A stretch of DNA of 64,000 nucleotides from Rhodocyclaceae bacterium UBA2271 (lineage in GTDB: Bacteria; Pseudomonadota; Gammaproteobacteria; Burkholderiales; Rhodocyclaceae). A model generated the notes under the pieces. It was not told where the DNA came from. It ran no database searches and saw nothing but the letters and a program-made list of their open reading frames with translations. The translations under genes were made by a program, and so were the position numbers. The DNA is taken from NCBI GenBank assembly GCA_002347405.1, contig DDXB01000024.1, positions 39,431 through 103,430 on the forward strand, in the 5' to 3' direction. How positions within the stretch are numbered: the stretch's first letter is position 1; each line of letters opens with the position of its first letter. Shown piece by piece: positions 49,611 to 57,740 of the stretch.

Positions 49611-50489
49611 TTGACTTTGACCGGCACCATCGTCGCCGCCTTTGGCCGCCACTACGAGGTAGAACTGGATGACGGTCGCAGCATCAATGGCATCCCGCGC
49701 GGCAAGAAAAGTCCCTATGCCTGCGGCGACCGCGTCACGCTGGGGCCGCTCCACGACACCGAAGCGCAGATTCTCGGCCATGCGCCGCGCAGTTCGCTGC
49801 TTTACCGCAGCGACCAGTGGAAACAGAAACTGATTGCCGCCAATGCCACGCAGATCGTGCTGGTGGTCGCTACCGAGCCGGGGTTTTCCACCGAATTGAT
49901 CTCGCGTGCCCTCGTCGCCGCGCAACACGAACAGATGCGCGCTGTCATCGTGCTCAACAAGGCCGACCTGACCGCAAGCCTGACTGCGGCGCGCGAGCAA
50001 CTCGCGCCATTTGCCGGGCTGGGTATCCCCGTGCTCGAACTCAGCGCTTTGACTGATGCCAAGCCACTGTTGCCATGGCTCACCGCTCAGGTTTCAGTGC
50101 TGGTTGGCCAGAGCGGCATGGGCAAGTCCACCATCACCAACACCCTGATTCCCGAGGCCGGGGCTGCGACGCGCGAAATTTCCACTGCGCTCGATGCCGG
50201 CAAGCACACCACCACCCATGCACGCCGCTACCCATTGTCCGGCGGCGGCATGCTTATCGATTCGCCCGGCCTGCAGGAATTCGGCCTCGCCCATCTGACG
50301 CGCGGCGAGATCGAAATGGGTTTCGTCGAGTTCCCGGCTCACCTCGGTCATTGCCGTTTCCGCGATTGCCGCCACGACAACGAACCCGATTGCGGACTCA
50401 AGGCAGCCGTCGCGCGCGGCGAAATCCATCCCCAGCGGCTTGCGCACTTCATCACCATCGCCAACGAAGGCAATCGGGATAAAGGGTAA
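49611..50489 (+). CDS. rsgA: Ribosome small-subunit biogenesis GTPase RsgA
   Basis: 292 aa circularly permuted GTPase: OB fold (about 1-65), G4 NKAD, then G1 GQSGMGKSTITNTL and G3 DSPG, and a C-terminal zinc finger (CRFRDCRHDNEPDC). It matures the 30S subunit. The TTG at 49611 is the only plausible start: a TAA lies 12 codons upstream in frame, and the family alignment begins at this Met position. A G10 tract occupies the ribosome-site position. Confidence 0.94.
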   Translation: MTLTGTIVAAFGRHYEVELDDGRSINGIPRGKKSPYACGDRVTLGPLHDTEAQILGHAPRSSLLYRSDQWKQKLIAANATQIVLVVATEPGFSTELISRALVAAQHEQMRAVIVLNKADLTASLTAAREQLAPFAGLGIPVLELSALTDAKPLLPWLTAQVSVLVGQSGMGKSTITNTLIPEAGAATREISTALDAGKHTTTHARRYPLSGGGMLIDSPGLQEFGLAHLTRGEIEMGFVEFPAHLGHCRFRDCRHDNEPDCGLKAAVARGEIHPQRLAHFITIANEGNRDKG

Positions 50490-50490
50490 A

Positions 50491-50803
50491 GCCCGCCCCT
50501 CCCAGCCTCCCCTCGCGGGGAGGTGACTGTGGCTCGCTGCGCTCGTCTGTCACGGGGAGCTCCCGTTCATGCTAGAAAAAGCAGTTCACCACGGAGGACA
50601 CGGTGATCACGGAGAAAAACCAAGCGTTACGTAATAAGAGCATGTCGCCCGTTGGGTGCGCCTGAATTTTGTGTGCTTGCGCCGTTTCTCCGTGTCCTCC
50701 GTGATCTCCGTGGTGCGAACTGAGGTTTTTAATTTCATGCTTTGGCGCGGGTTGCGGCTGGCGCCGCGTGCCGTCTCGCCTTGGGACGGCCCGGCGGCGA
50801 GAC
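50491..50803 (+). repeat. Composite structured repeat, copy 5 (interrupted)
   Basis: The left half (50491-50573) and right half (50742-50803) are split by a 160-bp palindromic mini-element plus one copy of the duplicated target. The terminal hairpin (50773-50803) has arms GTCTCGCC/GGCGAGAC and loop TTGGGACGGCCCGGC. Together with copy 6 it fills the 496-base gap 50490-50985. Confidence 0.9.
50574..50733 (+). mobile_element. Palindromic mini-element, copy 2, with 8-bp target duplication
   Basis: 160 bp with inverted ends (GTTCACCACGGAGGACACGG at left; GATCTCCGTGGTGCGAACTG at right). Flanked by direct repeats TTCATGCT at 50566-50573 and 50734-50741; the same site occurs once, uninterrupted, in copy 6 of the composite repeat (50882-50889). 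No transposase gene is inside, so it is non-autonomous. Confidence 0.88.
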
Positions 50804-50807
50804 TATA

Positions 50808-50951
50808 CCCACCCCTCCCAGCCTCCCCTCACGGGGAGATGACTGTGGCTCGCTGCGCTCGTTTGTCACGGGGAGCTCCCGTTCATGCTTTGGCGCGGGT
50901 TGCGGCTGGCGCCGCGTGCCGTCTCGCCTTGGGACGGCCCGGCGGCGAGAC
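50808..50951 (+). repeat. Composite structured repeat, copy 6 (intact)
   Basis: Tandem to copy 5 and the best uninterrupted reference for the family. Terminal hairpin arms 50921-50928 and 50944-50951, loop 50929-50943. Confidence 0.92.
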
Positions 50952-50985
50952 TACCTTTGTCGACGGTGATCGGCCCGCCCCTCGC

Positions 50986-51483
50986 TCAGTGCTTCATCTT
51001 GCTGTGATCCATGCCGCCCATGTCGCGCTTGGGCATCATCCCCGCTGTTGGTCTTTTTACCGGCGCTTCGACAATCTTGCTGCTGCCATCGGCGAAGCCG
51101 AGCGTGATGGCTACTGCGTCGCCGTCCTTGAGGGGCGCCTTCATGTCGATCAGCATGACATGGTAACTGCCAGGCTTGAGCGACACTTCGCCCTGGGCCG
51201 GAACGACGATCTCCTTCACCTGGCGCATGCGCATCACGCCGCCGTCGTTGATGTGGTTGTGCAACTCGGTGACATTGGCAACCGCAGAGTCGGCAGTGAC
51301 CACCAGGGCGGCCTTGTCACTGGAATTCCGGAGGGTCATGAAGGCAGCAGTGACTTTGGCGCCTGGGGGTGCAAGTCGTACGTACGGGTCGGCCACGCTG
51401 ACCTGATCGGCCATTCCGGCAGACCAGAGTTGACCTGCGAAGCCGGCCAAGGCAAGGAAGGTCAGCGGGATAGAGATTTTCAT
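50986..51483 (-). CDS. PCu(A)C-type periplasmic copper chaperone
   Basis: 165 aa with a signal peptide (about 1-25). The Cu(I) motif is complete: H75, M86, H108 and M110 fit H-x10-M-x21-H-x-M. The C-terminus adds a Met/His-rich tail (MMPKRDMGGMDHSKMKH) like a second Cu site. These proteins deliver copper to the CuA or CuB site of cytochrome oxidases together with SCO proteins, and the next gene (12 bases upstream) is SCO. Confidence 0.92.
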   Translation of the reverse strand: MKISIPLTFLALAGFAGQLWSAGMADQVSVADPYVRLAPPGAKVTAAFMTLRNSSDKAALVVTADSAVANVTELHNHINDGGVMRMRQVKEIVVPAQGEVSLKPGSYHVMLIDMKAPLKDGDAVAITLGFADGSSKIVEAPVKRPTAGMMPKRDMGGMDHSKMKH

Positions 51484-51494
51484 GTCGGACTCCT

Positions 51495-52127
51495 TCAGTT
51501 TTTGGGTAAGTATTTGCGCATTTCAGTGGCCAACTGCTCGGCCGGCAAGGCGTGGGGCAGACTGGCAACCAGGCGACCATCCCGGTCGATCAGATAAGTC
51601 AGCGCCGTGTGATCGACGATATAGCCACCCGCCGAAACATTGTCCTGCCGGATAAAGGCGGCACCATAGCGGCCGGCAATCTCCGTCAATTGCGCCACGG
51701 GGCCGGTCAGCCCGATGATGCTTGGGTGGAAAAATGTCGTGTATTCGATGAGCCGCGCCACATTGTCGCGTTCCGGATCGACGCTGACAAATAACACCTG
51801 CACTTTGGCCAATTCCGCCGGTGTCAGCGTCTCCAGTGCCTGAGCCATGATCGACAGCGCCGTCGGGCAAATATCAGGGCAGTAGGTGTAACCGAATTGC
51901 AGCAGCACCAGCTTGCCGCGCAGATCGGCCAGCGCAAGCGGACCCGCGGGGCCATCCAGGGTGAAGTCGCCGCCGACCGGTGGCGCGGCAAGCGGAACAT
52001 TCAGTACAGCGTGCGGGAGCTGATTGCCGGAAGCAGGAACTATCTCCTGCGCCGGATGCCAGTAAAGGACCAGGCCGAGAATCACCAACACCAGCAACAT
52101 ATTGATTGCAACCAGCAGTCCTCTCAT
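51495..52127 (-). CDS. SCO1/SenC-type thioredoxin-fold copper protein
   Basis: 210 aa with one N-terminal anchor (about 6-24). Copper/redox ligands C83 and C87 (YTYCPDICPTA) and H173 (VDHTALTYLID) are present. SCO proteins metallate or reduce the CuA centre of cytochrome c oxidase. It sits between PCu(A)C and a FixH-like gene in one minus-strand cluster; cytochrome oxidase structural genes are not in the window. Confidence 0.94.
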   Translation of the reverse strand: MRGLLVAINMLLVLVILGLVLYWHPAQEIVPASGNQLPHAVLNVPLAAPPVGGDFTLDGPAGPLALADLRGKLVLLQFGYTYCPDICPTALSIMAQALETLTPAELAKVQVLFVSVDPERDNVARLIEYTTFFHPSIIGLTGPVAQLTEIAGRYGAAFIRQDNVSAGGYIVDHTALTYLIDRDGRLVASLPHALPAEQLATEMRKYLPKN

Positions 52128-52159
52128 TTTTTGTCAGCCTTCCTTATGTAGCCCCCGCC

Positions 52160-52630
52160 TTACTTTCCGGCATCAAAGCGGAAAGGCACGGCGATGCGGG
52201 TGCGGCCGGTTTCTATCAGCACGGTCGCCTGCCAGACCATGCGCCCGGTGACACAGACCGGCAGGGTGGTTTGGCCGGAAAAACGTCCGGGGCCGGTAGC
52301 TGCGAGGGTGGGGCGGTTGAAACCCATGGCCATATCGACCCCGGCAAAATCAACCGCAACCTTGTCAGCCTCCAATCCATCGAGTTCGACAAGCAATTCC
52401 AGCGGCGCAGTAACCGGAATCGGGCGCGGCGTCACCGCAAAATCAAGTTTGCCCCCTGCGGGCAAAGTTGCGCTGCAGGCCCCGACATGCAGGTCGCAAC
52501 CGGGATTGGGGCTGACGGTCACATCAGCCTTGGGCAGCAACAAGGGAGATAACTTGTATCCCGCCACCCCGATCAAAATCAGGGTGAGGATCATGGCCGA
52601 ATCAACAAGAAGGGATCTGCGGGCTGACAT
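52160..52630 (-). CDS. FixH/YtkA-like membrane-anchored protein
   Basis: 156 aa: one N-terminal anchor (about 12-32, MILTLILIGVAGYKLSPLLL) then a beta-rich periplasmic domain with C45 and C52 (NPGCDLHVGAC), VDFAGVDMAMGFNRP and the final LPVCVTGRMVWQATVLIET. The order of Met-x-Met and aromatic-Val strands resembles FixH/YtkA-type Ig folds. Position with SCO and PCu(A)C supports a role in copper handling for an oxidase; the assignment is by fold impression and context only. Confidence 0.6.
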   Translation of the reverse strand: MSARRSLLVDSAMILTLILIGVAGYKLSPLLLPKADVTVSPNPGCDLHVGACSATLPAGGKLDFAVTPRPIPVTAPLELLVELDGLEADKVAVDFAGVDMAMGFNRPTLAATGPGRFSGQTTLPVCVTGRMVWQATVLIETGRTRIAVPFRFDAGK

Positions 52631-52744
52631 AGATGAGGAAGGAAGAGCGGGATTTCAGTGAAGGCCGATGCCTGGCGGCAAGCATAACAAAATAGCTGCC
52701 ATCGCCCACTCGCCAATGGCTAACATACTGATGTTGTGGATTTG

Positions 52745-52786
52745 TTGAGGTATATCAACCTTTGCTTATATTTCTTCTGCGATAAT
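52745..52786 (+). promoter_or_regulatory. FNR/ANR-type class II promoter of the cytochrome c gene
   Basis: TTGAGGTATATCAA (52745-52758) matches 9 of 10 bases of the FNR consensus TTGAT-N4-ATCAA. A -10-like GATAAT lies at 52781-52786. The box centre would be about 41.5 bases upstream of a start near 52793, exactly the class II spacing. Confidence 0.75.
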
Positions 52787-52816
52787 AACAAAATATAAAC
52801 TGACAGGGATGAAAGT

Positions 52817-53515
52817 ATGAAATTAATGCTGATTCTGGCCCTTGTCGCCCCTGTGCTTTCTCCCTTTGCCATGGCCGCCGATCAACGACAGAAGCCCGTG
52901 GCCGCCAGCGCCCCGTCCCCCGCGGCATTGGCCAAGAAGGGCGATGCCGAGCGCGGCAAGAAAGCCTACGTGATATGCAGCGCCTGCCACCTGCCTTCCG
53001 GCGCGGGCAAAGCCGACGGTTCCTACCCGCAACTTGCCGGCCAGCATGCGGCGGTACTGGTCAAGCAGATGATCGACATCCGGTCGGGGCAACGCGATAG
53101 TCCGACCATGTTTCCGTTCATCCAGGAGATCAGCGATCCGCAAGTCATGGCCGATATTGCTGCTCACATCGAAGAACTGTGCATTCCCGGCAACAACGGC
53201 AGATATGAAGGCGCCGATGCCGCCCAGCAGATTGCCTTGGGCAAGAAGTTATATGAACAAGGCTGCATCAAGTGCCATGGCAAGAATGGGGCCGGCAACG
53301 AGAAAAAGTACTACCCGGTGATCGCCGGCCAACATTACAAATACCTGCTGCGCCAGATGACGGCGATTCGTGACGGCACGCGTTCCAACGTTGGCAAGGA
53401 AATGGTCGGGGTCGTCAAGAACTATAGCGACGCGCAGCTGGTGGCAATATCAGCCTATCAGGCACGCCTGTCGATGCCCGGCGCGATGTGCGACAAAGAT
53501 GGCAAACATCCATAA
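52817..53515 (+). CDS. Diheme cytochrome c (c4/c553-like)
   Basis: 232 aa with a signal peptide (about 1-20). Two c-type heme sites: CSACH (C54, C57, H58) and CIKCH (C150, C153, H154), each in a separate cytochrome c domain with Met-rich distal regions. A periplasmic electron carrier is expected. CAGGGA precedes the ATG. A TlpA-like gene overlaps its 3' end, and an FNR-type box lies upstream, suggesting oxygen-limited expression. Confidence 0.92.
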   Translation: MKLMLILALVAPVLSPFAMAADQRQKPVAASAPSPAALAKKGDAERGKKAYVICSACHLPSGAGKADGSYPQLAGQHAAVLVKQMIDIRSGQRDSPTMFPFIQEISDPQVMADIAAHIEELCIPGNNGRYEGADAAQQIALGKKLYEQGCIKCHGKNGAGNEKKYYPVIAGQHYKYLLRQMTAIRDGTRSNVGKEMVGVVKNYSDAQLVAISAYQARLSMPGAMCDKDGKHP

Positions 53516-54023
53516 CCGCATGTGGAACCAAGGCGGCAAACTTGCCGGATGGTGCGCGGTACTTGCCGTTTTACCCGTTGCAGCGGCGCAAGCCGAAAGT
53601 ACTCGCGCTCTGTTCGCGGCCACGCTCACGGGGCTCGATGGCCAGCCGGTTGCCTTGGCTCAGTATCAGGGCAAACCACTGATCGTCAATTTCTGGGCGC
53701 GCTGGTGCCAACCCTGCCGTACCGAGATTCCCGAATTCATCAAGTTGCACCGCGAATACCAGGCGCGTGGCCTGGAGGTGTTGGGCATCGCTCTGGAAGG
53801 CAGGGTCGAACCGGTGCGCGACTTCGCCAAATCCTACCGGATGGATTACCCGGTGGTGCTGGCGCAGACCAATGGCCACGCCCTGATGCGTTCGCTTGGC
53901 AACCATCGGCAGGGACTGCCCTTCACCGTGGCGATCGACCGGACGGGGAAGCTCGTCAGCGTCCGACTGGGTGCCCTGCAGGGCAAAGAGCTTGTCGCCA
54001 TTGCCGAAGCCGCGTTGCGATAG
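53499..54023 (+). CDS. TlpA/ResA-like periplasmic thioredoxin
   Basis: 174 aa from the ATG at 53499, which overlaps the cytochrome c stop by 17 bases; ATG 53520 is an alternative. A hydrophobic leader (WCAVLAVLPVAAAQA) precedes a redoxin domain with the active-site WCQPC (in NFWARWCQPCRTEIPEF). Likely keeps apocytochrome heme-site thiols reduced or works in periplasmic redox, fitting the cytochrome gene before it. Confidence 0.9.
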   Translation: MANIHNRMWNQGGKLAGWCAVLAVLPVAAAQAESTRALFAATLTGLDGQPVALAQYQGKPLIVNFWARWCQPCRTEIPEFIKLHREYQARGLEVLGIALEGRVEPVRDFAKSYRMDYPVVLAQTNGHALMRSLGNHRQGLPFTVAIDRTGKLVSVRLGALQGKELVAIAEAALR

Positions 54024-54036
54024 GGGAATAGATAAA

Positions 54037-54109
54037 TTCGTCACGCCGGCGCAAGCCGGCGTCCATGTTGTAGGTGTTCCTGGATTCCGGCCTTCGCCGG
54101 AATGACGAA
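54037..54109. repeat. 73-bp element with TTCGTCA inverted ends
   Basis: Terminal TTCGTCA/TGACGAA enclose two hairpins, CGCCGGCGCAAGCCGGCG and ATTCCGGCCTTCGCCGGAAT. It lies in the convergent gap between the TlpA and chemoreceptor genes, like REP or MITE-type doublets known in many proteobacteria. Confidence 0.75.
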
Positions 54110-54136
54110 ATCGGCGCCGTACCCCATGCGGAACAC

Positions 54137-54160
54137 GCCGTCCCACCAGCGCCGACTTTT
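54137..54160 (-). repeat. 24-bp dispersed repeat at the chemoreceptor stop codon
   Basis: One mismatch to the consensus. The AAAA end overlaps the TAA stop of the chemoreceptor gene (54159-54161). Confidence 0.88.
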
Positions 54161-55802
54161 ACAAGCGGAAACGCGCCACTGATTTATCAAGCTCGGCCGC
54201 CAGTTCCTGCAGGTGCTCGGCGGCGGCGGTGGTCTGCCGCACGCTGGCGCTGTTTTCCTCCGACATGCTGGCGATGCGCTCGACACCCCGGGCGATTTCC
54301 TGCGCGGCAACGGCCTGTTCGTCAAGGGCACTGCCAATGTCATCGACAACGGTACTGACGCGCTGGGTGGAGGACTGGATGCCGGTGATCGACTCGCCGG
54401 CCTGGTGGGCAAGTTTGACGCCGCCATCGACGCGGGCCACGCCGCTTTCCATTTCCTGCGCCGCGCGCCGCGCGCCGGTCTGCACCTTGTCGATCACGCT
54501 GGCGATGGTGCGCGTCGATTCCGAGGTGCGCTCGGCCAATTTCCTTACTTCGTCGGCAACGACGGCAAAACCGCGTCCCTGCTCGCCGGCCCGCGCGGCC
54601 TCGATGGCGGCATTCAGCGCCAGCAGGTTGGTCTGGTCAGCCACTTCACGGATGACATTGATGACCGAGGAGATTTCGGTCGAGTAAGCTTCCAGTTCGC
54701 GAATGGTGCCGGCCGCCTCATTGACGGCGGCAGACACATGGCGCATTTCATCGGTGGACGAGTGCACCACCTGGCCGCCGACTCGCGACTCGTCGCCGGC
54801 GCTGGCAGCAACCGTGCGCGCCTCGCGCGCGTGGTCGCGCACCTGATCGATCGATACCGACATTTCCTCCACAGCGGACGCCATGCCCGAAGCCGCCTCG
54901 CTCTGCGCCGCGGTGGCGTTTGCCGACTGGCGGGCTGCCTGGGTCAGGTCCTGAGCAGCACTGGAAAGTTCCTTAGCACTTTGCTGCGAAGCACCGACCA
55001 TGGCCCGCAGGCCATCCTGCATGCGGCCAAAGGCCGCCAGCAAGCGCCCGGCTTCGTCACTGCCCCCCTGCGGTACGGGGCGAGTCAGGTCACCACTGGC
55101 AATCGCCTCGGCAATATCCACCGAAGTGTTGATCGGCCCGGTGATGGCGCGGGCGAGGAACCAGGCAAATCCGGCGGTGCCCGCCAGCGCACCCATCAGG
55201 ATCAGTGCCAACCAAAGCACCGACTGTTCATGGACGGTATTGGCCTTTTTGTAGGTTGCGGCGGCGGCATCGGTCTGATACTCCATCAAACCGATATGGG
55301 CAGCGCGCGCGGCCTGCCCTTCGTTGTTGATGGCGGCCAGCACATCCTTTGCCAGTTCGGGCGAAAAGCCGCCCTTCATGCGCTCCAGCAGGCCGGCGGC
55401 TTTATCCATCCAGACCTTGCTCGCGTCGGCAAACTCGACCGCGAGGCTCTTCTCCTCGGCAGTGAGATCAGTGGCCATGTAGTTATCCCACAGGGCATTG
55501 ATTTCGGTGCGACGCAGGGCGAAGTTGGCGAGGTGGACGTCGAGCGGGTGATCGTGGGCGTCGGCAGTCGTCGAACGTGGGTCATGCTGCATGGCGAGCA
55601 GCAGTTCGCTCGTATTGATGGCGAGCAAACTGCCGATTTCCCCGAGATCGACCAGCGGCACAACGTTGTGCTCGTAAACGCTCTGCACTCCGGCGATGGC
55701 CCGCTGCTCGCCGCGCCAGCCGATGCCGGCAACGAGCAACAACGCCAGGCCGCTGATCAACATGAGGATGAAAATGCGTTTGCTGATGGAAAGGTTGTTC
55801 AC
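54159..55802 (-). CDS. Methyl-accepting chemotaxis protein
   Basis: 547 aa from a GTG at 55802 (VNNLSISKRIFILMLI), preferred over a TTG at 55838 that overlaps the fur stop. Order: helix 1 (about 9-28), periplasmic four-helix sensor (30-185), helix 2 (about 188-208), HAMP and a cytoplasmic signalling domain with the hairpin tip EVADQTNLLALNAAIEAARAGEQGRGFAVVADEV. Ligand unknown. No pentapeptide tether at the C-terminus, which ends ELDKSVARFRL. No che genes are nearby. Confidence 0.93.
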   Translation of the reverse strand: MNNLSISKRIFILMLISGLALLLVAGIGWRGEQRAIAGVQSVYEHNVVPLVDLGEIGSLLAINTSELLLAMQHDPRSTTADAHDHPLDVHLANFALRRTEINALWDNYMATDLTAEEKSLAVEFADASKVWMDKAAGLLERMKGGFSPELAKDVLAAINNEGQAARAAHIGLMEYQTDAAAATYKKANTVHEQSVLWLALILMGALAGTAGFAWFLARAITGPINTSVDIAEAIASGDLTRPVPQGGSDEAGRLLAAFGRMQDGLRAMVGASQQSAKELSSAAQDLTQAARQSANATAAQSEAASGMASAVEEMSVSIDQVRDHAREARTVAASAGDESRVGGQVVHSSTDEMRHVSAAVNEAAGTIRELEAYSTEISSVINVIREVADQTNLLALNAAIEAARAGEQGRGFAVVADEVRKLAERTSESTRTIASVIDKVQTGARRAAQEMESGVARVDGGVKLAHQAGESITGIQSSTQRVSTVVDDIGSALDEQAVAAQEIARGVERIASMSEENSASVRQTTAAAEHLQELAAELDKSVARFRL

Positions 55803-55834
55803 GGTAAGTCCATAGTCGCTATGTTGGTTTGGGT

Positions 55835-56308
55835 TCAAGCGTCTTCGACCACCCGGTGCGGGCAGTCTTTTTTCGTGCAGTCGGCATAAAGATGCAGCGC
55901 ATGCTCAACAACCGCAAAACCGCGCGACTTGGCAACCTTGGTCTGGCGGCGCTCGATTTCGGGGTCGTTGAATTCCTCGACCCGGCCGCATTGCAGGCAG
56001 ACCAGATGGTCGTGGTGTTTGCCATCATTGAGTTCGAATACCGCCTTGCCCGATTCGAAATGGCGCCGCTCCAGCAGGCCGGCCTGCTCGAACTGGGTGA
56101 GCACGCGATAGACCGTGGCCAGGCCGATGTCGGTCTCTTCGGCAAGCAACTGGCGATAGACATCCTCGGCCGTGAGATGGCGCGTGCTCGACTTGCGGAA
56201 CAGGTCGAGGATGGCCATGCGCGGCACGGTTGCCTTGAGACCAATGCTCTTGAGTTCTTCGGGGTCGGACAGGGAACTGCTGCCCTTGGGGTCTGCGGAA
56301 TCTGACAT
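55835..56308 (-). CDS. fur: Ferric uptake regulator Fur
   Basis: 157 aa from the ATG at 56308 (MSDSADPKG); a longer in-frame extension exists. A winged-helix domain (LKATVPRMAILDLFRKSS, ATVYRVLTQFEQAGLL) is followed by the metal-binding dimer domain with HHDHLVCLQCG and a C-terminal CTKKDCPH. It is divergent from bamE with about 103 bases between, the usual betaproteobacterial layout. No palindromic Fur box was identified with certainty in the gap. Confidence 0.95.
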   Translation of the reverse strand: MSDSADPKGSSSLSDPEELKSIGLKATVPRMAILDLFRKSSTRHLTAEDVYRQLLAEETDIGLATVYRVLTQFEQAGLLERRHFESGKAVFELNDGKHHDHLVCLQCGRVEEFNDPEIERRQTKVAKSRGFAVVEHALHLYADCTKKDCPHRVVEDA

Positions 56309-56411
56309 GGGGTCCGGAACCATTGAGTGGATCAATCGGGGAAGCGCAAGCCCATATGATATAGTTTTCCGGCCTGTTCATCCCTTCCCGCCTCCATTCC
56401 CCGCCCCTACC

Positions 56412-56831
56412 ATGCTGCCGCGAACCCTGTCTCGTCTTATCTTATTTAGCCTGCCACTCCTGGCCGCCTGCTCCGGCACCCCGGAAGTTACGTCCTACCT
56501 CTCCCCCTACCGCATCGACGTGCGCCAGGGTAATTACGTCAGCCAGGACATGGTGGCACGCCTGAAGCCCGGCATGAGCCACGACCAGGTGCGCTTTGCC
56601 CTCGGCACACCGCTGGTGACCGACATGTTCCATGCTGATCGCTGGGATTACGTGTACCACTTCCAGCCAGGGCGCGGCGCCGCACAGATGCGCCGACTGG
56701 TGGTGTTCTTCGAGGAAGGCAAGCTGGTGCGCGTCGGGGGCGATGTCGTGGCTGAAACGGAGGCCAGCAAGGAAGCGGCCGCTGCCGCGCCCAGTTCGCG
56801 GGTCATCGACGTACCGGCAAGCGCCAAATAG
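56412..56831 (+). CDS. bamE: Outer-membrane assembly lipoprotein BamE (SmpA)
   Basis: 139 aa from the ATG at 56412 (MLPRTLSRLILFSLPLLAAC, Cys 20 lipidated). SmpA/OmlA fold motif: YRIDVRQGNYVSQDMVARLKPGMSHDQVRFALGTPLVTDMFHADRWDYVY. The last 25 residues are an Ala/Ser-rich tail. The divergent fur-bamE and following dapB order is conserved. A TATAGT at 56360 may be its -10. Confidence 0.95.
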   Translation: MLPRTLSRLILFSLPLLAACSGTPEVTSYLSPYRIDVRQGNYVSQDMVARLKPGMSHDQVRFALGTPLVTDMFHADRWDYVYHFQPGRGAAQMRRLVVFFEEGKLVRVGGDVVAETEASKEAAAAAPSSRVIDVPASAK

Positions 56832-56845
56832 AGTAGAGGCTGATC

Positions 56846-57652
56846 ATGCAAAATATTCGTTTCGCCATTGTCGGTGCTGGCGGACGCATGGGCCGCACGC
56901 TGATCGAGGCCGTGCAGCAGGCACCGGATGCCGAACTGGCGGCGGCGCTGGACGTGCCGGGCAGCCCGCTGCTCGGCCGTGACGCCGGCGATCTGGTCGG
57001 CTCGCCCTGCGGCGTCAAACTCAGCGATGATGTTGCCAGCGGGTTGTCGCAAGCCGATTGTCTGATCGACTTCACCCGCCCCGCAGGCACCCTGCAGCAT
57101 CTCGAAATCTGCTGCCGCCATGGTGTCCATGCCGTCATCGGCACAACCGGCTTCTCAGCGGATCAGAAAAAACAGATCGAGAAGTTCGCGCGCGACATAC
57201 CCATCGTCTTCGCGCCGAACATGGCCGTCGGGGTTAACGCGGTTTTCAGGCTGCTCGACATCGCGGCGCGCATCCTCAACGCAGGCTACGACGTGGAAAT
57301 CATCGAAGCGCACCATCGCCACAAGATCGATGCCCCCTCGGGAACCGCGCTGCGCATGGGCGAAGTGGTAGCGGCCGCGCTGGGTCGCGATCTGGCCGAG
57401 TGCGCCGTGTATGGCCGCGAAGGCCACACCGGCGAACGGCCGGCGACGCAGATCGGTTTTGCCACGGTGCGCGGCGGCGATATCGTCGGTGACCATACGG
57501 TGTTGTTCGCCGGTGCCGGCGAGCGCATTGAAATCTCCCACAAGTCAGCCAGCCGCATGCCCTACGCGCTCGGCAGCCTGCGGGCAGCGCGGTTTTTGCG
57601 CGGCAGGACCAATGGTCTTTTCGACATGCAGGACGTGCTCGGGCTACGCTGA
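56846..57652 (+). CDS. dapB: 4-hydroxy-tetrahydrodipicolinate reductase
   Basis: 268 aa. It reduces HTPA with NAD(P)H in the lysine/diaminopimelate pathway downstream of asd. The nucleotide motif GAGGRMGRTLIEA and the catalytic EAHHRHKIDAPSGTA are intact. GAGGCTGATC precedes the ATG. It lies 14 bases after bamE, suggesting cotranscription, then a 92-base leader precedes carA. Confidence 0.97.
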   Translation: MQNIRFAIVGAGGRMGRTLIEAVQQAPDAELAAALDVPGSPLLGRDAGDLVGSPCGVKLSDDVASGLSQADCLIDFTRPAGTLQHLEICCRHGVHAVIGTTGFSADQKKQIEKFARDIPIVFAPNMAVGVNAVFRLLDIAARILNAGYDVEIIEAHHRHKIDAPSGTALRMGEVVAAALGRDLAECAVYGREGHTGERPATQIGFATVRGGDIVGDHTVLFAGAGERIEISHKSASRMPYALGSLRAARFLRGRTNGLFDMQDVLGLR

Positions 57653-57657
57653 TCGGC

Positions 57658-57701
57658 TACAATGGCGCGGTTTGGCCGACGTTCCCGTTCCGGGCGTCGG
57701 C
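57658..57701 (+). promoter_or_regulatory. Candidate carA promoter and leader hairpin
   Basis: TACAAT (57658-57663) would be a -10 box, with no strong -35. A 7-bp hairpin (GCCGACG/CGTCGGC, 57675-57701) follows within the putative leader, then AGGAG at 57733-57737. Confidence 0.35.
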
Positions 57702-57740
57702 AGCTTCAAAATAACCGCGTCAGTTATCGTCCAGGAGTCC

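Noticed and set aside
56309..56411. Fur box between fur and bamE
   Set aside because: AT-rich ATATGATATAG is present but no convincing 19-bp palindrome could be aligned.
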